From positions 2,666,001-2,730,000 of the forward strand of contig CM062384.1 of NCBI GenBank assembly GCA_031310005.1: a stretch of 64,000 nucleotides of DNA, in the 5' to 3' direction. Below, one piece after another: positions 33,994 through 45,545 of this stretch; position 1 is the stretch's first letter, and every line of letters starts with the position of its first letter. The notes beneath the pieces were generated by a model, which saw nothing but the letters and a program-made list of their open reading frames with translations, searched no databases and was not told where the DNA came from. Both the position numbers and the translations under genes were made by a program. Source of the DNA: Dactylellina haptotyla. Taxonomy: Eukaryota; Ascomycota; Orbiliomycetes; Orbiliales; Orbiliaceae.

Positions 33994-36900
33994 CTACGAT
34001 GATTGTATCCGGGTAGCCTTTGCTCGCTCGCTCCACTGCATGGCTTCGTCGTATTTGCCTTGCTTGTGAAAGACGAAGCTGATATTCTTAACTACTATTA
34101 GTGTATCTGGATAGTCTTTGCCCATCGCCCTTTCATACCCATTAAGTGAGCGCTCATACCATTGTATAGCCTTATCGTATTTGCCTTGCCTGGAAAAGAC
34201 GTTGCCGATATTATTAACTGTACTTAGTGTATCTGGGTGGTCTTTTCCCAAAGCTTTCTCACGCCCATCGAGTGCACGTTCAAGCCATTGCATATTCTTA
34301 TCATATTTGCCTTGATGGAAAAAGACGTTGCCGATGTTGTTAACTATACTTAGTGTATCTGGGTGGTCTTTTCCCAAAGCCGTCTCACACCTATCGAGTG
34401 CGCGCTCATACCATTTCATAGCCTCCTTGTATTTACCTTTATCACTAAACAAATTGGCAATATTGTTAACTGTACCAAGTGTACCTAGGTGGTTTTTGCC
34501 CAAAGCCTTCTCACGCCCATCATGTGCTCGCTTGTACCACTGCATGGCTTCGTCGTATTTGCCTTGGTGCTCAAATATAAGGGCAATGTTGTGAATATGT
34601 TCAAATAAACTTTGACAGTCGGCTGTCCCCTCTTGCTGCAGAAGTTCAGAAAAGCTAGCTTTCGAATACCGACGAAGGTAATCCAGATGGGACGCAATTC
34701 TCCTTTCTTCTTGATGTTCCCATTTGTCACTATTCCGCGACACATTTGATAGTTTACTGGCCTTTCCGATTATCATCACGGCATTTTCTATGGCGAAAAG
34801 TCGTCTCGATTGATCTAGGCGTTCTCGCGCCCACGAATGCACGACAGGATGGACAGAAAAGATTCCGAAATGCGTTATCTTGACTAGAGAATACGATGCA
34901 AGAAGCAGAACCCTATCTTTCACTGTATCGCGGGTCAGCATGTACAACAGTATGAAGTCGAAGTGGAACCTCCTACCTTTGGCCTTATCGGACTGCTCAT
35001 GCCCCCACAGAGCTTCAGAAATCTCCGCGGGATTCAGATATGAGCATACAAGCAACAACAAGGCCGCTTCTTCGTCTTGCTTCTCGATCCTCGAGAACGA
35101 TATCTCCCACGTTGTAGCGGCTGTGTCGTCCCTGTAATGCCATCCGGTTCTCGGTTTCGTTTGCACGAATAGAAAGGCTTCTTCGTACTCTGACATGTAA
35201 TCTTCTGGAGAGGCCTTTGTTTGATTCATGTAGCAGCCTGCGTGGCTGATTGCGAGAGGCAGGAAGCCTAATTTTTTAACTAATGTAATTATTTCGTTTC
35301 TGGCAACTTCATAATCAAAGTTATTTAGCAAGGTATTGATTTGCAGTATTTGCTGGTTGCCGTACCTCCTGAAGCGTCAAACGAGGACACTAAGCTCGAA
35401 ATCATCTTTACCGCGCTCTCCTGATCCAATCCGTCTAAATCAGCCTGTTCCGCGGTATGATAGAACTCCGGCCTGCGACTTGTAATCAGGATGGCTCCGC
35501 CACCGTGACATGGAATGTAATCTTGTACATCAAAGGTCTCCAGATCGTCCGCGTTATCGATAATCAGCAGCCATTTATCATTGCCGGGGAGCTGTAGCCA
35601 ATGGAAAACAGCCGAGCGAATATTATCTAGGGCTTCCAGGTTAGCGCTAACTATACCTTTGCTATTGACCAGCCCCGGTATGCCGAGTTTAGAGCCGACA
35701 GCTTCGTAATCAGCGGACTCGGGCCACGCTCTCTTTTGTTCTTCGACGATGCGTTGCATTATTTGTACAAATGATGCCCGAATAGTTTGTTCGCTTGCTG
35801 CAGAAACCCAAAAAGCAGCTGTATACTCTTTCTGATTTCTATACGAGTACTCGAGAGCAATCTGTGTTTTGCCCATTCCACCGGTGCCCGTGAGTGCGTA
35901 GCGACGGGGTGCATCGGTGGACGTCGGATCGGAAAAGTATTTGTAAATCTGCCTGAGCTCTTCCGCTCGGCCAAAAAACTTTCGGTTGCGAGGGAACGGC
36001 ATACGAAAGGGGATGGCAAAATTGATCTCTTCAACCACTCCTCGCTCTGTATGGCAAGATGGAATTAGCTGGTGCGTTTGCATATCAAGCAGATAATCAG
36101 GTGGAAGATCATTCAAAGGAGCGTGTTCGTACTGTTCACTTCGGCTTCGTCTCTGCTAGCTACTTGGCGCGGTATTGCTCAGCTTTTTTTCCTTTTCTTT
36201 CATTATCTTTACATTCCCATATCAACATACCTGTTCGTATCAGCAGGAGCAGCTCTTTCGCGTAGACGGCTGCCACCAGAGCTGCGTACGGCTGCCACTG
36301 TTTATTCTTGTGACCATCGGAGTAGTCGCAGATCCCTCGGATGATTAGGCACGGGAAATCGTTCATCAGACCTGCCGCCTCCATTTCAAAGCACAGAGCT
36401 CCTGTTTGCGCGCTAATTCTGTCTCTCTTGATACCATCTTTTATCACTTGATTTCCTGACGCCACGATCCCGTAGTGCAAATACGGGTGATGGTGCCGTC
36501 GCTCCGAACGAGAACGCCACTTTGAAACATCGCATAATTTACAAGTGTCGTCCCCTTTGATGGGGACATGATTGTAGTTAGCTTGAAATAGTCTATCTGT
36601 ATTCTGGCCAGGATATTGGAATCTTGTGTCTTTCTCTTTTATTGTTTGGGCTATATCTGATATTTTTTTGCCTAGCTCTATTGGATCTTTAGCCTTGATC
36701 GATGTCACAGCGCTTAACAATATCGACGGAGGCCCGTTCAAGAAGCCAGTGCGCACAAATTCCCCGTTTTCCATCGCTTTCCCGGAGTCATACTGAACAA
36801 TGCCGCTAGAGATACCGGTCGGTTGGCTGACGACGACGTCGCCGAGACGAATGTCGTTGCGGTCGCTGGGCGCACCACCTCCGACGCCGGCCATCAACCC

Positions 36901-37185
36901 GAATCGCAGTCGTGTGAAGGTTGAGCGCATGCGGGTAGCAATGATGCCGGCGCTCGTTGTCCCATATCCTGGAAGACAAGCTATCACAACATTATGTCTG
37001 CCTATTCTACCGAACTCGTAGACGTTGGTGTCCCCATCCGTTACCTCAAGTTGAGGATGCGTCTCATCCAGAATCGCGCGTACGGCCGCCAGTTCTATTG
37101 AAATAGCGCATATGAAACCGACCGAGTAGTCGTCTTTTTTCAGTTTAGTCGCCATGGTCTGAGATCCGCTAGAAGGTAGGTTCAA
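33994..37185 (-). CDS. NLR-type protein: PNP_UDP - NB-ARC - TPR
   Basis: Fungal NOD-like receptor, the class behind heterokaryon incompatibility and non-self responses. A consistent model has three exons (36231-37185, 35412-36046, 33994-35352), about 982 residues. The N-terminal nucleoside-phosphorylase-like domain runs from YSVGFICAISIELAAVRAIL through GLMAGVGGGAPS, LGDVVVSQP and FEMEAAGLMNDFPCLIIRG, to GICDYSDGHKNKQWQPYAA. The NTPase has P-loop GTGGMGKTQIA, Walker B WLLIIDNADDLE and ITSRR. Five kinesin-light-chain-type TPRs of 42 residues close it (ALGKDHPDTL...GKYDKAIQWYER). Both splice choices are inferred from frame: the first intron is 184 bases, and the second (35353-35411) could instead be a frameshift. 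Near 34020 another frame continues TPR-like (KGYPDTIIVAEILRMLIEDM), hinting at a C-terminal frameshift. The true start may be the second Met at 37155. Confidence 0.85.
34000..34610 (-). repeat. Tandem TPR-coding repeats, 126-base period
   Basis: Within the NLR last exon, about five units of 126 bases encode near-identical 42-residue TPRs (ALGKDHPDTLSTVNNIGNVF type). The middle units are the most alike, which suggests recent unit exchange. Confidence 0.8.
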
Positions 37186-38605
37186 ATGTGGTGAGCTTGC
37201 TGATATTCAGAGGAGTATAAGGCCATACGGCTTGATGCAATCACGATCGACCTTGCGGCATCGGAATGCAAAGGCGAGCATGAGGCTGTGATATTTCAAC
37301 GCCGTTGTGCTGGAAGCCACCTGAATGCATGGTTGGCTGTGCAGCGCCAACTGATATGGGAACCAATCACGCATCGCTCTTCGAATCAACCGGATTAATC
37401 GCACATGTTTTCCTTTTTACGCATGTTCAGAAAGTGGGGCTCCCTGGAAATGCATGGCCTATTCTACCATGTCATTCTATCTCATATACAAGCGCTTATT
37501 TACAAGGCTAGCACCTCTTCTGCCCTCCACCACCAAGACAGCTATCGGAATCGCTCGTACGAGCCTGTCGCTATCGAAATAAGCGCTGAGCTTGGCATAT
37601 ATATGCGCCCTTCCAGTTGAAAAAACAGTTGGTCCCCTTATGCTAGATAGTTTCCGGATTCCACGACAGACTTCAAGTTCACCCAAAAGACTGGTATACC
37701 TACGCCTACCAGCTAAGAAGCATTGGGGAGCACAACAACTAATTAACATTAAGCATTTTTCTCTCTGTGTCGTAACAGTAACTAGTTGAATCAGCGCAGA
37801 CTTTTGACATAGAATGGAAAAAAGAATATGGTCAGGTTCTCGGTAAACAGTCCGCCGCAACTTTCTACGTTCATATTTGTTAGAGCAAGGCCACAGGTAC
37901 TCCATGTCGTACAAAGTGCCAGCGTTTTTAAGGCTCTCTTCTGCTAAATTCAATTTCTTTCTATCAACATGAGAAATATATCTAGCAAAAACTATCACAA
38001 ATAGGCCAAAGAGTTTTCATATCGGATCTTTACATCCACTATGAGAGCACAAAGAAAAAAATGAGATATAATTCTAATCACTCCAGTTGATTAACTCACT
38101 TTCGTTCATCATCAAATCATAGTATGGCCGCTAACCGTATCTGGGTGGTTTCCAAGATGATTATGAGGTGTGATGACAAACTTGGTGCCCGTGTCACGCT
38201 TCCAATCCAGGCGGTTTATTACATCGGATTAGACCACAGATCTGATTTTTGATTGGCCTAGATTTGAACTTTCCTGTTGACCATTTTAGCTCGATTTCAC
38301 TAGCACAACACAAAGATGCGAAGACGCTCCGGACGCCTGGATATCAAAATGTAGCGATCTCACTTTGATCGCTTGCTTACATTTAATACACAATAAAATC
38401 AAGAGACTGCTGCCGTGCTTTGAACGGGGTGGTGTAGAATATCGCAGACGCTGGTGTTGATTCCGCGAACCCCGCCGCAGGCTGCGCGACGATGCAAAAG
38501 ACCATACTATTCTGACAAGGCTATGTGCAGGATGCGTCGTGAGCTGCACAGCTCCGCGAAGCTCTATCTAAGAATTGCTGGTTTCTGTCACGTACTCTCG
38601 AGCTC
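37186..38605. other. Intergenic between NLR and broken HNH gene
   Basis: A 173-codon reverse frame (37477-37998) lacks an ATG start and any family motif. On the forward strand near 37590, AYICALPVEK and PLMLD resemble the opening of PNP-type NLR proteins but stop after about 65 codons. No clear gene. Confidence 0.35.
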
Positions 38606-40527
38606 TCAAGAGCTGCTGAAATTTGGAGCTAAAGTCATCGTCTTGAAAATTATAATCTTAGAAGAATTCATATACAATTTATGGTTACCAATTTGAGCCA
38701 AATCTGGAAGCTTAGCCGTCATAAGACGAAGAAGTTTCATATTTATACTCTGCCTCGATTCAATAGCAGTCGGAATCACTTTCTTCCATGCAAGGACCAT
38801 CTCTATTTGCCACTGCTGAAACTTCTGGATGGTTTCTTCTATACTCATGAGCCAATTTTCTGATTTTCCGAGCCTATGTGACCCTATCAATCTTGTGATT
38901 GAACCCTCCACTGTATTGAAAATACTCCTGCTCTCCATCGCCAGTCTGGGGGTTTTTAGCATTCCTTCTACTACCATCTCTGCCTTTACATCCTGCAGCG
39001 GGTTGGCTATAACATATCTTGCCTGAACGTGTGGTTGATATCGTCTTTGTTGGTTTTTCTATGTCTTCGGCTCCGACCAAAGGCTCTTCGAGCGCATCTA
39101 TAGCATGCTCAATCGTTCCCGCGGGTTGCCCAGGCTCTGTCAAAGACGATCCTAGCATACCTTTAATACCAGCACCACCAAGATCCTGGTCATATTTTTC
39201 TTGTTTGATCAGAAAGAGCGTAGATAGTTGGCGAAAATATGTCCAACCAAATCTCGCAAATAGATACTCAAGTGAAGTCGTGACTGGTAGACGTAGAGGC
39301 TGATTATGGAGTCGTCGGAGAGTATCAATATGTTCGGAGCTACAAAAATGCGCGACGAAGGTGTTTTCCTATTTCGAGCGTATCATTACCAATATCATCC
39401 ACGCAAAATTTCAGGGCGATGGGCAATTACCTTGACTGCAATGCAAAAGCTCCCTTCGTCCATTACAAAACGAATATCACGTCGTAAAGAAATCAGGTTT
39501 TCTACAACGTTTGTAGGATCTGAGGAAGGTTCTCTTTCCGCAAAAATGTTCATTGAGTTCTCCATCCACTAGAAATGCAAATTTTTATTCACTTCTATCC
39601 TTCTCTTGAGTAATCCTGCTGGTTAAAATTTCAACAGCAAAATTGATCTGGTTCTCACAAAAGTCTTTTCCTTTGCTGGTATTATGTGCGCGGCTTCTAA
39701 TGGGTCTCCAGAACCTTTGAATCTGCAAGAGTTGTCTCTTAGCTTGACCGCTTCAGATGTGTCCGCGGCCTCATAATCCGTATTAATAAAACCACCCTCT
39801 GGATCACACGAATTATTCTATTGAAAAAAATATGGTTAGCATAGATGTTTCTTCAATGAATTTGTGGGCCCGTGGGATCCTTGGGTCTGCTGTACATGAG
39901 TGGCTGTCCATATCTGGAAGATTCGATTCAATTGAAGCTTCTCTGGTTCCGGAAACATCCATTCTTCGAACTTCCTAACGATTCTATATCTCTCTTTTTC
40001 AAAATAATCCTCTAAAATTAGATATTTTTATAGTTAACAAATGCCGAAGCGCTTAGATATTAGTATGGCGATTCCCCACAAACCTGGATAAAAGTAATAT
40101 TCATTTTCTGTGAGAATAGTTGCATATTCAGCACTATCCTTGGCTTCCACCTTGTTCACAAGTTCCTTGAGTTGCTTTTGGTCTAAAAGCCTCGTCGAAG
40201 ATAAGACACCTTCTTTGTTCCCGGAGAGTATGTAACATGCCAACGCCAGTGTACCCATGGTGACAGCCAGAAGCGTCGTTATATCGACTTATGTCGCTGA
40301 CACTTTTAAGGTACTCATTTCTTCGTTGCTTCATAGGCGTCCGCCTCGGATTTTAATGTGTCTACTGCTGGGACTTGAAGGAAAACATTGATTTTATCGG
40401 AGTAAAAGGGATGTCGAATGTTTATCCTTTTGATTTTCCTGTAGTTCGGGATACTTAATTTAGAAGCTTCCGGGTACCCATCCCGAATCATCCTAGGAGT
40501 ACACTCGATAATCGAGACTGCGCTCAT
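38606..40527 (-). pseudogene. Broken HNH-nuclease-family gene
   Basis: Pieces of one protein lie in order on the reverse strand but in different frames. N-terminal MSAVSIIECTPRMIRDGYPE and IRHPFYSDKINVFLQVPAVD begin it at 40527. LALACYILSGNKEGVLSSTR and LTENEYYFYPG follow. The HNH core reads VKLRDNSCRFKGSGDPLEAA then HIIPAKE, then LISLRRDIRFVMDEGSFCIA. The C-terminal part has LEYLFARFGWTYFRQLSTLF. This is the order seen in a widespread fungal HNH-domain protein family (CR-x-TG, AHxxP, LRRDIHxxFDE-type motifs). Some frame changes could be introns, but at least three breaks are not explained by splice signals I can find, so I call it a pseudogene. Biological role of the family is not established. 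Confidence 0.7.
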
Positions 40528-41615
40528 ACTTCTCGCCTCCGTACCGCCAATTCCGAGAGTTTCAGCTGTTAGAAGCTGTTTAAAATAGAGCTAGGCTCTA
40601 GATTTAGATGCACATGCAATATTGCTGAGTCTGAGTTGGTAGTATTGATGCAAAAGAACTGTTAGCTAGCTCGAGGTGTGAGGATTTAACATAAATTTTC
40701 GGAAGTGTACACATACCAGTTGCACACGTTTATCGTTGCCATGAACTATCAAAAAAAAGAAAACTAGCTCACGCTATCATAGAGAGAAGCGAAGTCTACG
40801 TTTATTTTGGGTTGCGCTGCCGCAAAGAATGGAACCAACGAGAAAAATAATAAGAAAATAGCTTCTAGAATCAATCGATTGCAATCAAACCATAGTCAAG
40901 CCTATATCAAGTCTATACAGCCATGTATTAAGCGACCCCGCGGGGGGCGGAAGTCCACCAAGTTAAATCTTCCACTTATGGCCACAGGAAACTATATGAG
41001 CATTGCGGATCCACAGTCAAATTTCAATAAATCAGGAGCACTCATGATGAAACGCTCTCTAGACCTCTCCGACTTGCGATCGGGGGCTTATATTCACAAA
41101 GTATAGAGTAATGATTCAAGCAGTAAATTTGTAAGGTTCAATAGATTTTCGGTTGAGCGGAGCAAGCAAATACACCAAAGACAATGGCCACAGTTTAACA
41201 TATTGATATAAGATACTATCAGGAGTATGGGTTTCGGCATCTTTGGCCAAAGCCCTGGTGTAATCTAGATGACCTTCAATAGAATATGACGAAATAAAAC
41301 AAAGATACATGCACCGCATGCACAAGCGTAGGTATTTATTAGACATGTTTGCTCAATGGTCTGCAAGTAACCAATCGAGACATTATAAGCGACAGCCTAA
41401 AATGGCAATATCAAAATCAAATTAAGCGAAAAACTTAAACTGGCGTCAACTAAAAAACTGACTTTGAAAATACCAAAATCGCGACCATCGGAAGCAATAC
41501 CCACATAACAGACGGGATACCATTGACTTCAAACTAGAATACCATGCCAAACTATGCTTCTAAATTATCCAAAAATTAAGCTAAAGGTTCCAGATATCCA
41601 AAAAGACAAAAGGAA
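40528..41615. other. Intergenic
   Basis: A 99-codon forward frame (40807-41106) starts without ATG and ends in MATGNYMSIADPQSNFNKSG and LDLSDLRSGAYIHKV. That looks protein-like but I do not recognise it; it may be another gene scrap. Otherwise AT-rich. Confidence 0.4.
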
Positions 41616-41734
41616 ATCTACAACAATCAGAATTCGCATCTGGTCACCCACGATACTACTACTTGATCGATGCGAGGCTTATGTAAGGCAGAGCGGACGG
41701 GATACCCAGTTCTCCTCGTTCTGTGGTCGTAGAT
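41616..41734 (-). rRNA. 5S ribosomal RNA, copy 2
   Basis: Same 119-base length and order as the copy at 32280-32398: ATCTACGACCACAG, TATCCCGTCCGCTCTGCC, AAGCC, TAGTAGT, GTGGGTGACCA, GCGAATTC, TTGTTGTAGAT. Helix I is intact (nine pairs). Helix V is CGATCA/TGATTG and helix IV TGG-GTGA-CCA, so several differences from copy 1 are compensated on both sides of the stem. T4 and T5 runs follow the 3' end on this strand. TAATTA lies at -29 to -24, where filamentous ascomycete 5S genes carry a TATA-like element. Confidence 0.9.
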
Positions 41735-42224
41735 GTTGATTTACTTTCTTTTCTCTCTAATTAGGGCATCTAGGGTATCAAATTTGATGCTCGTCTGCAG
41801 GGATTCTCTTCAGACATCACGGTGCGAAAAAGAAAAAACACTCAGGATTGTTATGATAGATGTGTTGTCCCTCATAACCCTTCTACAATGATTCGTCCTC
41901 TTTTCGACTGACTAGATTGCTCTCAATATTGATAAGCTATTTAGGATCGGTGACTTGTGCGCGACTTATATAAAAGCTATATGGCTCAGCAATAAAGGCG
42001 GTTTATTTGATTGTTTTTTGATAACGACCTTTTGGAAGATCTTACGGAAATTGCATTGATTGGCATAAAATTCATATCATCCACTGTGTATATTATGGTG
42101 CGTGGCATAACTCCCCAATCCGTTTCGCAAGAGCCGTATTTACTATTGCTATATATTTTAGCTTTCTCATTCCAACGATATCTTCTGAATCATCTCAAAT
42201 CATCGAAACTGTATCTAGACGCGT
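41735..42224. other. Intergenic
   Basis: AT-rich; no supported gene. Upstream control region of 5S copy 2 at the left edge. Confidence 0.4.
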
Positions 42225-42950
42225 TTAATCGGACCCACCACCCGGAATCCGAATCACGAAAGCGTCTCGGCTGTCGTCGAAACCCCCCCATTTGGCGAGC
42301 ACGACCAACAATGCCTTATCTATATCCCGCGTTAAATTACTTTCAATATAAACCTGTAACTGACCTCTGGTGACCAATATCTCCGCCGGTTCCTTGAGCG
42401 GGTACCCTCTGGCCATTGCATCGTAATCCGGCACCACGTCCTTCAAAAAGTCCCCACAAATCCCAGCCCACTCACACACCGGATACGAAAGATAACTCTC
42501 GCGCACTTCCTCGCCCTCCCTGATATTCCGGTTCGCACGGGACGGCGCGCCTAACGAGGTATCCGTCTCCGTCTCCGTGTATGTACTGTTTGGATCATCG
42601 CCGTGGTTTAGATACCGTACATTATCCAGCGGGAAGTTGGCGGCGTCTTCGTGCTCGCCGTACCAGCAGAAATGCTCCAGTGAGGCCCTGAAGGTTTTCC
42701 ATTCGGGGTATTTGGTGTTTTCTGGGCTGGTGATACGGCGGATGTGCTCGAATGCGTTGCGAGGGACGGACAGATTGTTGTCGCGGGTCATGCGGAACCA
42801 AATGGTGCCTTTGGGGATTGGGTGCGATGCTACGAGCCCGAGGCCGATGTTGGGGACTTGTTTTACTTGTACGAACGAATTCATTATCGTACCCGTTAGG
42901 GTTTGGGCCGGGTGGGCGGTAGAGTTGCTTTCCATGTCTATGGTTCTCAT
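42225..42950 (-). CDS. SET-domain protein
   Basis: Single-exon gene of 241 residues. The SET pattern is complete in outline: VKQVPNIGLGLVASHPIPKG at the start, NVRYLNHGDDPNSTY (the RxxNHxxxPN motif, with Gly-Asp where Ser-Cys is usual), and NIREGEEVRESYLSYP in place of I-x-x-GEE-L-x-x-DY. There is no post-SET cysteine cluster. SET proteins transfer methyl groups from S-adenosylmethionine to lysine; short single-domain fungal versions have unknown substrates. Alternative starts at the second and third Met (about 42935 and 42884) cannot be excluded. Confidence 0.8.
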   Translation of the reverse strand: MRTIDMESNSTAHPAQTLTGTIMNSFVQVKQVPNIGLGLVASHPIPKGTIWFRMTRDNNLSVPRNAFEHIRRITSPENTKYPEWKTFRASLEHFCWYGEHEDAANFPLDNVRYLNHGDDPNSTYTETETDTSLGAPSRANRNIREGEEVRESYLSYPVCEWAGICGDFLKDVVPDYDAMARGYPLKEPAEILVTRGQLQVYIESNLTRDIDKALLVVLAKWGGFDDSRDAFVIRIPGGGSD

Positions 42951-43567
42951 TCTGGATACTCTGAATACGAATTAGATTTTTTATTCGTTGATGTCTATCG
43001 GGCAAGATATCGATTGATTGACTCGAGACAAGCGCTCGCAGTTTCGGATTTCTATGAAATCCTTCTTTGGGGTGTATGGAGGTAAATAAGTCTATATAAT
43101 GGCATTGTCCAGTCTCGTAACTAGACTTGGCGACAACGTTGCGCGTTGAATTTATACCTACGTACTTGTCGCCACGACGTCATCAGTAGTTGATAAAAGT
43201 TCCGGGAAATATTCTTGGAACGCGCGAATATGCAAAGGCACGGCTTTGGTTAAGATGTTCGAACGAGCTTAGTCTCTTTGCATACATACTTACGCACAGG
43301 GCCAATTGCAATTCACACCATCTCCAACACATCGTGCAACATGCAGCTTCGCGCGCCGACTTAAGCTTCTTGGCTTGCTTACGGCTGAGACTCGAGATCC
43401 CAAGATTCGTGAAAAATCTCAAGTACAAATTCGAAGGAGGGGAAAGAAGCAATGGCATTTCAATTTTACCATTTCTAATAATTCATCAGATAAATCATTT
43501 GCTACTTAAGCTCTGTTAGTCATTGGTATTAGACGCTTATCCGGTCGCGTATATAGTAAACTTCGGA
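42951..43567. other. Intergenic
   Basis: No supported gene. Frames overlapping 43183-43519 on both strands have no family motif. Confidence 0.4.
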
Positions 43568-43964
43568 ATGAAGCTTTCTTGCGCATTTTGACGGCCACTT
43601 TGAAGCCCCCTCCTTCCTGGATATCACGTTTAACATACCGCCACCGATGTAGGGAGCTTGCTGGTTTGCTAACCAGCTTGGGCCTGGCTGCTCAAAGTTC
43701 TATATTCCCTGCTATTGTAATGCGAAGCCCGAGGAGTTCTTGCATCGAGTTCTCGAATGCGCCTTGCAGGACTGCCAAAATAGGCTCAAACCGGTGACCG
43801 AGGGAATTAGAGACGTCTGCATTGAAGCCGGAGTCGACTTGCCTGCTGATTACTTTGCGAAATACGAGCCGAAGCCGCCGGCGCCCACGACGATGTGTAT
43901 GTGTCCGTGTCCGTGTCCGCCACAAGCGGCTCGTTGGAATTCGAGAATATTTAAAGAATTTTAA
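43568..43964 (+). pseudogene. CFEM-domain protein remnant
   Basis: The region ACWFANQLGPGCSKFYIPCY continues as CNAKPEEFLHRVLECALQDC and VCIEAGVDLPADYF. This fits the cysteine spacing of a CFEM domain (secreted fungal domain, haem or host-contact roles in studied members). Seven of eight expected cysteines are present; the first, at the PPP-x-x-G-A-C boundary, is replaced and followed by a stop. A possible start MKLSCAF at 43568 is in a different frame and also runs into a stop. I read it as a decayed secreted CFEM gene. Confidence 0.55.
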
Positions 43965-45545
43965 ACTAGATTAGAGGATCGTTTTTGTGTAACCCTTTTC
44001 ATTGGTTATCTCAGCTGCGCTATATCTCGGCTATAAGCACCCTTCATTTGCTGATGAACGTTGGAGCTAGTCTTAAGCTTGTTAGCAGGAATCAATTAAG
44101 GATGAAAGGTGACTTATTATCGTACAAAATTCCAATATTTAAATAATTTTCTCTTGAAGAATCATTAACTCCAATGATCATGCATGAGCGGTCTAACCAA
44201 CAACATATTGGCTTTTCAGCAATAAGGATATAGATTCTTCGTCAAGTAGAGGCATTTACATTGACATCCTCTTTCGCAATACATATCCAACTATCTAAAC
44301 AATTGCTCTTGACCCTGTTGACCTTGCTATTGTGAGTTTATACGGGAATGAGAAGCTGGGGACATCGTACCGACCGAGGTTCTCGCTCCTGTAGGTGCAG
44401 GTGCGAATTTTATATGTGATGATAACCTGTCATCAGATGCGCGTAGCTAGATCCGATTTGAATCACTTGAGGCTCTGGGGAGAACCGGCGTTTGATGTGA
44501 TACACATAAGCACAGGCCGTATACCCATTGGAGACCCTATCTTTGGGGACGCCCCAGCTTTCGGTAGGCGTATTTTGTGCGGATTGGAATTATATGAAAA
44601 TAACGGTCATAAGATCTTAACCATTTAAAGTTATATACTCACTAATAGTCAGGTCTCTCTGAACAAAATCTTTATAACATTGGGGTTATTAGATCTTGGA
44701 AAGGGTCCAACGTCGAGACAGAGGAGGTGTTCAGTTTCAAGGCCCCACAACCCCAACCGAGGCTGCCGGAACTCGCTAGGAAGAATCGCCAAAATTTACT
44801 CTTTCGAGGTTCCACACCAGTTTTTTTTTTTTAAATGGTGTGCCTGCGGACGGGCTTGCAGCGCCAAGTCGCATTATCCTGGTGGGGGACCTGGCTTTGA
44901 GGCTCCATCTTTCTGACCCTTCTTCCCAAAGACGTCGATCTATCGATAGGCGCTCCGAGGCTGTGAACTTGCCGTCTGCACGGGGATCGAGGGTAAACCA
45001 TCGTTGTACCAAGCTAATTTCTTGCATCTTTTTTCTTTGTGCTATTTTGGGCGTCTGCAGGAGCAAGCTTCGATGCCGACCGCCGAATACTTGGCGGACA
45101 ATAGTGGGTGCGATTAAATCGTGCCAACCAAGAAAACCTAAGCCATGTCTTTTTGCACTAGGGTACGCATTTTTTGCGACTCGCCGTCTCTCTAATAACC
45201 CACTCCAGCACTCGGTTGTTCGCACTTTCTGCTGCGGGCCAGGGTCGATTGAGTGATTCCTGCGAATTTATCCCCACCCGCCTGGTGTGTTTGTGAGATG
45301 GCTGGCAACCAAGATTTCTGCAGGCTGCAGCTGCGACGTTTAAATATAATAGCCTCCCCCGACAGAATAAATACTCTCGGTCCTTCTTTTTCCAAGAGGA
45401 TGCAGGGTCGCCGCGTTCAGAGATTCTCTTCTTCGCCGGAGAGGTTTCGTTTCATCTTTTCCTCCACTCTCGACCGGCTAGGCTCTCCGAGAGGTGCGGA
45501 ACCGCAACTATTCGCGGGCCAGCAATTCGCCGGCGTTCAGAAAGG
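43965..45545. other. Intergenic, protease-like gene promoter
   Basis: No supported gene in about 1.6 kb. A T12 run lies at 44821-44832. The last few hundred bases are GC-richer and hold the 5' UTR and promoter of the gene at 45546. Confidence 0.45.

Noticed and set aside
37477-37998. 173-codon reverse-strand frame next to the NLR
   Set aside because: No ATG start and no recognisable domain. Considered as an NLR partner but not supported.
42577-42975. 132-codon forward frame
   Set aside because: Antisense shadow of the SET-domain gene.
44821-44832. T12 run as a reverse-strand poly(A) tail of a retrocopy
   Set aside because: No adjacent sequence resembling a gene or repeat in the window, and no flanking duplication.
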